Under the pieces are notes generated by a model, which saw only the letters and a program-made list of their open reading frames with translations, was not told the DNA's origin and searched no databases. The translations under genes and the position numbers were made by a program. Below, piece after piece: positions 62,287-64,000 of a stretch of DNA of 64,000 nucleotides. Where the stretch lies: positions 1,056,501-1,120,500 of the forward strand of contig NZ_CP072347.1 of the NCBI RefSeq assembly GCF_018127925.1. Direction: 5' to 3'. Each line of letters opens with the position of its first letter. The stretch's first letter is position 1. The stretch is from Prevotella melaninogenica (GTDB lineage Bacteria > Bacteroidota > Bacteroidia > Bacteroidales > Bacteroidaceae).

Positions 62287-63823
62287 GATTATACGTGTTT
62301 TTACCACGGAATCCTCCGTGCTTGTTAGATTTATCAAATCGTTTGCCGCCAAACTTACGGTCATCATCACGACTGAACGAACGCTTGCGATCGTCATCAC
62401 GTCGGAATGAACGCTTACGGTCGTCGTCTCCTCTTCTAAAAGAACGTTTGCGGTCTTCCACATCACGATCGAAACGAGGGCGACGCTCACGGTCTTCACG
62501 GAACTTACCACCACTGAATTTATTACGTTCTAAGCTATGGAAGGTGAATGAACGAATATCAGCTTCAGTATTCTCCTCATTTTCATCAAGACGTTTCTTA
62601 AACTCACGCTCCTTCTTGAAGCGATGCTTCTGTGCCATCTCACGCTTCTCATCTTCGGTCTTTACGACACCACCTTCGTGTCGGAAGTCACTCATCTTAC
62701 CATCAAACATCTGGTAACGACGGAATTCACACTCCAATGAGCCATTGTAAACAGGAATCTTAATACTTGGTTTCAATCCAATCTGACGGAAACATTCCTC
62801 ACGATAAGACAGAATCCAAGCCTCATTACCCATGAACTGATGCTTCAAACGTTCACCAATCATCTTATAGGTGCCGAGCAAATTAGGTGTAGAGATACGC
62901 TCACCATATGGAGGATTCATCACAATCATGCTCTTCTCCTTTGGCTGAGTGAAGTCTTTGAAGTCCTGCTGTTCGATGGTTACATATCTTGACAAACCAG
63001 CTGCGGCAACATTCATACGAGCCGTATTGACAGCCTTCATCTCTGTGTCATAGCCATAGATATGATGTGTAAACTCACGTTCTTGTGAATCATCATTATA
63101 TATCGTATCGAACAATTCTTGGTCAAAATCAGGCCACTTCTCAAAAGCAAATTCTTTACGGAACACACCTGGAGAAATATTAAGAGCAATAAGAGCAGCC
63201 TCAACAGGTAAGGTACCAGAACCACACATTGGGTCGATAAAGTCTGTTTCACCTTTCCAACCCGTCATAAGAATTATACCTGCAGCCAAAACTTCATTCA
63301 ATGGTGCCTCAACACTCTCTTGACGATAGCCACGGTGATGCAAAGACTCACCACTTGAGTCCAATGATAGGGTAGCATTATCCTCTGCCACGTGGATGTT
63401 CAAACGAATATCAGGATTGCTGACAGAGATATTTGGACGAGTACCAGTAAGCTCACGGAACTGGTCTACAATAGCATCTTTAACTTTGTATGTAACGAAG
63501 CGTGAGTTAGTAAACTCTTCAGAATAAACGACAGAGTCTACAGAGAAAGTCTTTCCAGGGAGGATATACTTACTCCAGTCTATCTTCATTATCTCCTCAT
63601 ACATATCTTCAGCACTCTTCGCCTTGAAATGTGCGATAGGTTTAAGGATACGAATAGCTGTGTGTAACTGGAAATTTGCACGATACATCATTTCCTTGTC
63701 ACCCGTAAATGACACCATTCGGCGTCCTATTTGTACGTTATTGGCACCTAACTGTGTCAGCTCTTTTGCTAATACTTGCTCCAAACCCATGAAGGTTTTG
63801 GCGATGAGTTCAAATTCTTGCAT
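62276..63823 (-). CDS. THUMP-domain RNA methyltransferase with a charged tail
   Basis: A 515-residue protein. Residues about 45-160 are the THUMP RNA-binding domain; the methyltransferase follows with DFIDPMCGSGTLPVEAA and the MNPPYGERI motif (Asn303), which place it with RlmL/TrmN-type N2-guanine methylases. From about residue 430 the tail is very charged, with repeated RKRSFRRDD and GDDDRKRSF units and FGGKRFDK, as in RGG-type RNA-binding tails. The peptidase gene begins within its last codons (11-base overlap), so the two are probably coupled. The exact rRNA or tRNA target is not decided. Confidence 0.88.
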   Translation of the reverse strand: MQEFELIAKTFMGLEQVLAKELTQLGANNVQIGRRMVSFTGDKEMMYRANFQLHTAIRILKPIAHFKAKSAEDMYEEIMKIDWSKYILPGKTFSVDSVVYSEEFTNSRFVTYKVKDAIVDQFRELTGTRPNISVSNPDIRLNIHVAEDNATLSLDSSGESLHHRGYRQESVEAPLNEVLAAGIILMTGWKGETDFIDPMCGSGTLPVEAALIALNISPGVFRKEFAFEKWPDFDQELFDTIYNDDSQEREFTHHIYGYDTEMKAVNTARMNVAAAGLSRYVTIEQQDFKDFTQPKEKSMIVMNPPYGERISTPNLLGTYKMIGERLKHQFMGNEAWILSYREECFRQIGLKPSIKIPVYNGSLECEFRRYQMFDGKMSDFRHEGGVVKTEDEKREMAQKHRFKKEREFKKRLDENEENTEADIRSFTFHSLERNKFSGGKFREDRERRPRFDRDVEDRKRSFRRGDDDRKRSFRRDDDRKRSFSRDDDRKFGGKRFDKSNKHGGFRGKNTYNHED

Positions 63824-64000
63824 TTATGTGATAAATATTTTTATATACGATGTTAAAATTAAATTAGCGGAAAACATTGTCTGATAACTTCAATAAGAAT
63901 AACCTATTGGTTGCTTATCAAGTGCTCCCCTTTTCCCTTTCGAGGTGAGAATAGGGTAGACCCTTTATATTCCTCCGCCATATTCAAAGTCAATATCTAA
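63824..64000. other. Right edge, no gene seen
   Basis: The 177 bases after the methyltransferase start are AT-rich. No gene or clear promoter is visible; the window ends here. Confidence 0.5.

Noticed and set aside
62295-62717. 140-codon plus-strand frame rich in Arg, Ser and Leu
   Set aside because: It is the mirror of the charged repeat tail of the methyltransferase gene.

Overview
The window looks like the chromosome of an oral-type Prevotella (Bacteroidota). The evidence is the AT-rich housekeeping genes, promoters of the Bacteroidota form (TTTG, 19-21 bp, TAnnTTTG), the rpmB-rpmG-DUF4295 cluster, fimbrillin-type lipoproteins, a MetH cut short before its activation domain, and dispersed intergenic repeats of the type I associate with Prevotella. 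No search was run, so the species is not named.

Layout. 1-5500: a secreted protein of unknown function, a DUF4375-like protein, smpB and metH. 5500-8004: a fimbrillin-like lipoprotein operon behind a 400-base leader with a promoter, a 40-codon ORF, 17 CT dinucleotides and an intrinsic terminator. 8133-12170: an HU-like protein, an array of three palindromes, map, tsaD, a CinA-C amidase and the ribosomal protein cluster. 12691-12985: three tRNA genes (two Glu, one Ser). 13350-32785: a B12 radical SAM protein, an OmpH-like lipoprotein, pepD, htpG, mtgA, a UvrD helicase, an AddB/AddA-like pair, ispE and dnaB.

32966-50094 is the accessory part. I read it as one integrated mobilizable element of about 17 kb. 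It carries two tandem tyrosine recombinases, excisionase-like HTH proteins, a VapE-type protein, a primase, a DUF3408 protein, an oriT-like nest of hairpins, MobC and a relaxase. Its cargo is an arsenic operon (arsR, ArsF-like and ArsG-like genes, a small thioredoxin, an ArsP-like permease, arsC, acr3) and a separate two-gene operon of an SMC/RecF-type ATPase with a 243-residue partner. That pair has its own promoter and is the best candidate here for an undescribed (possibly anti-phage) system. The element appears to split one copy of a dispersed repeat that is present uninterrupted at about 20.3-20.45 kb.

50210-51904 is an IS element with terminal inverted repeats. 51963-63823 returns to chromosomal genes: a GDSL hydrolase, an SLT-like protein, a GH25 lysozyme, fhs, membrane proteins, purD, a DPP IV-type peptidase and a THUMP-domain RNA methyltransferase whose end overlaps the peptidase start.
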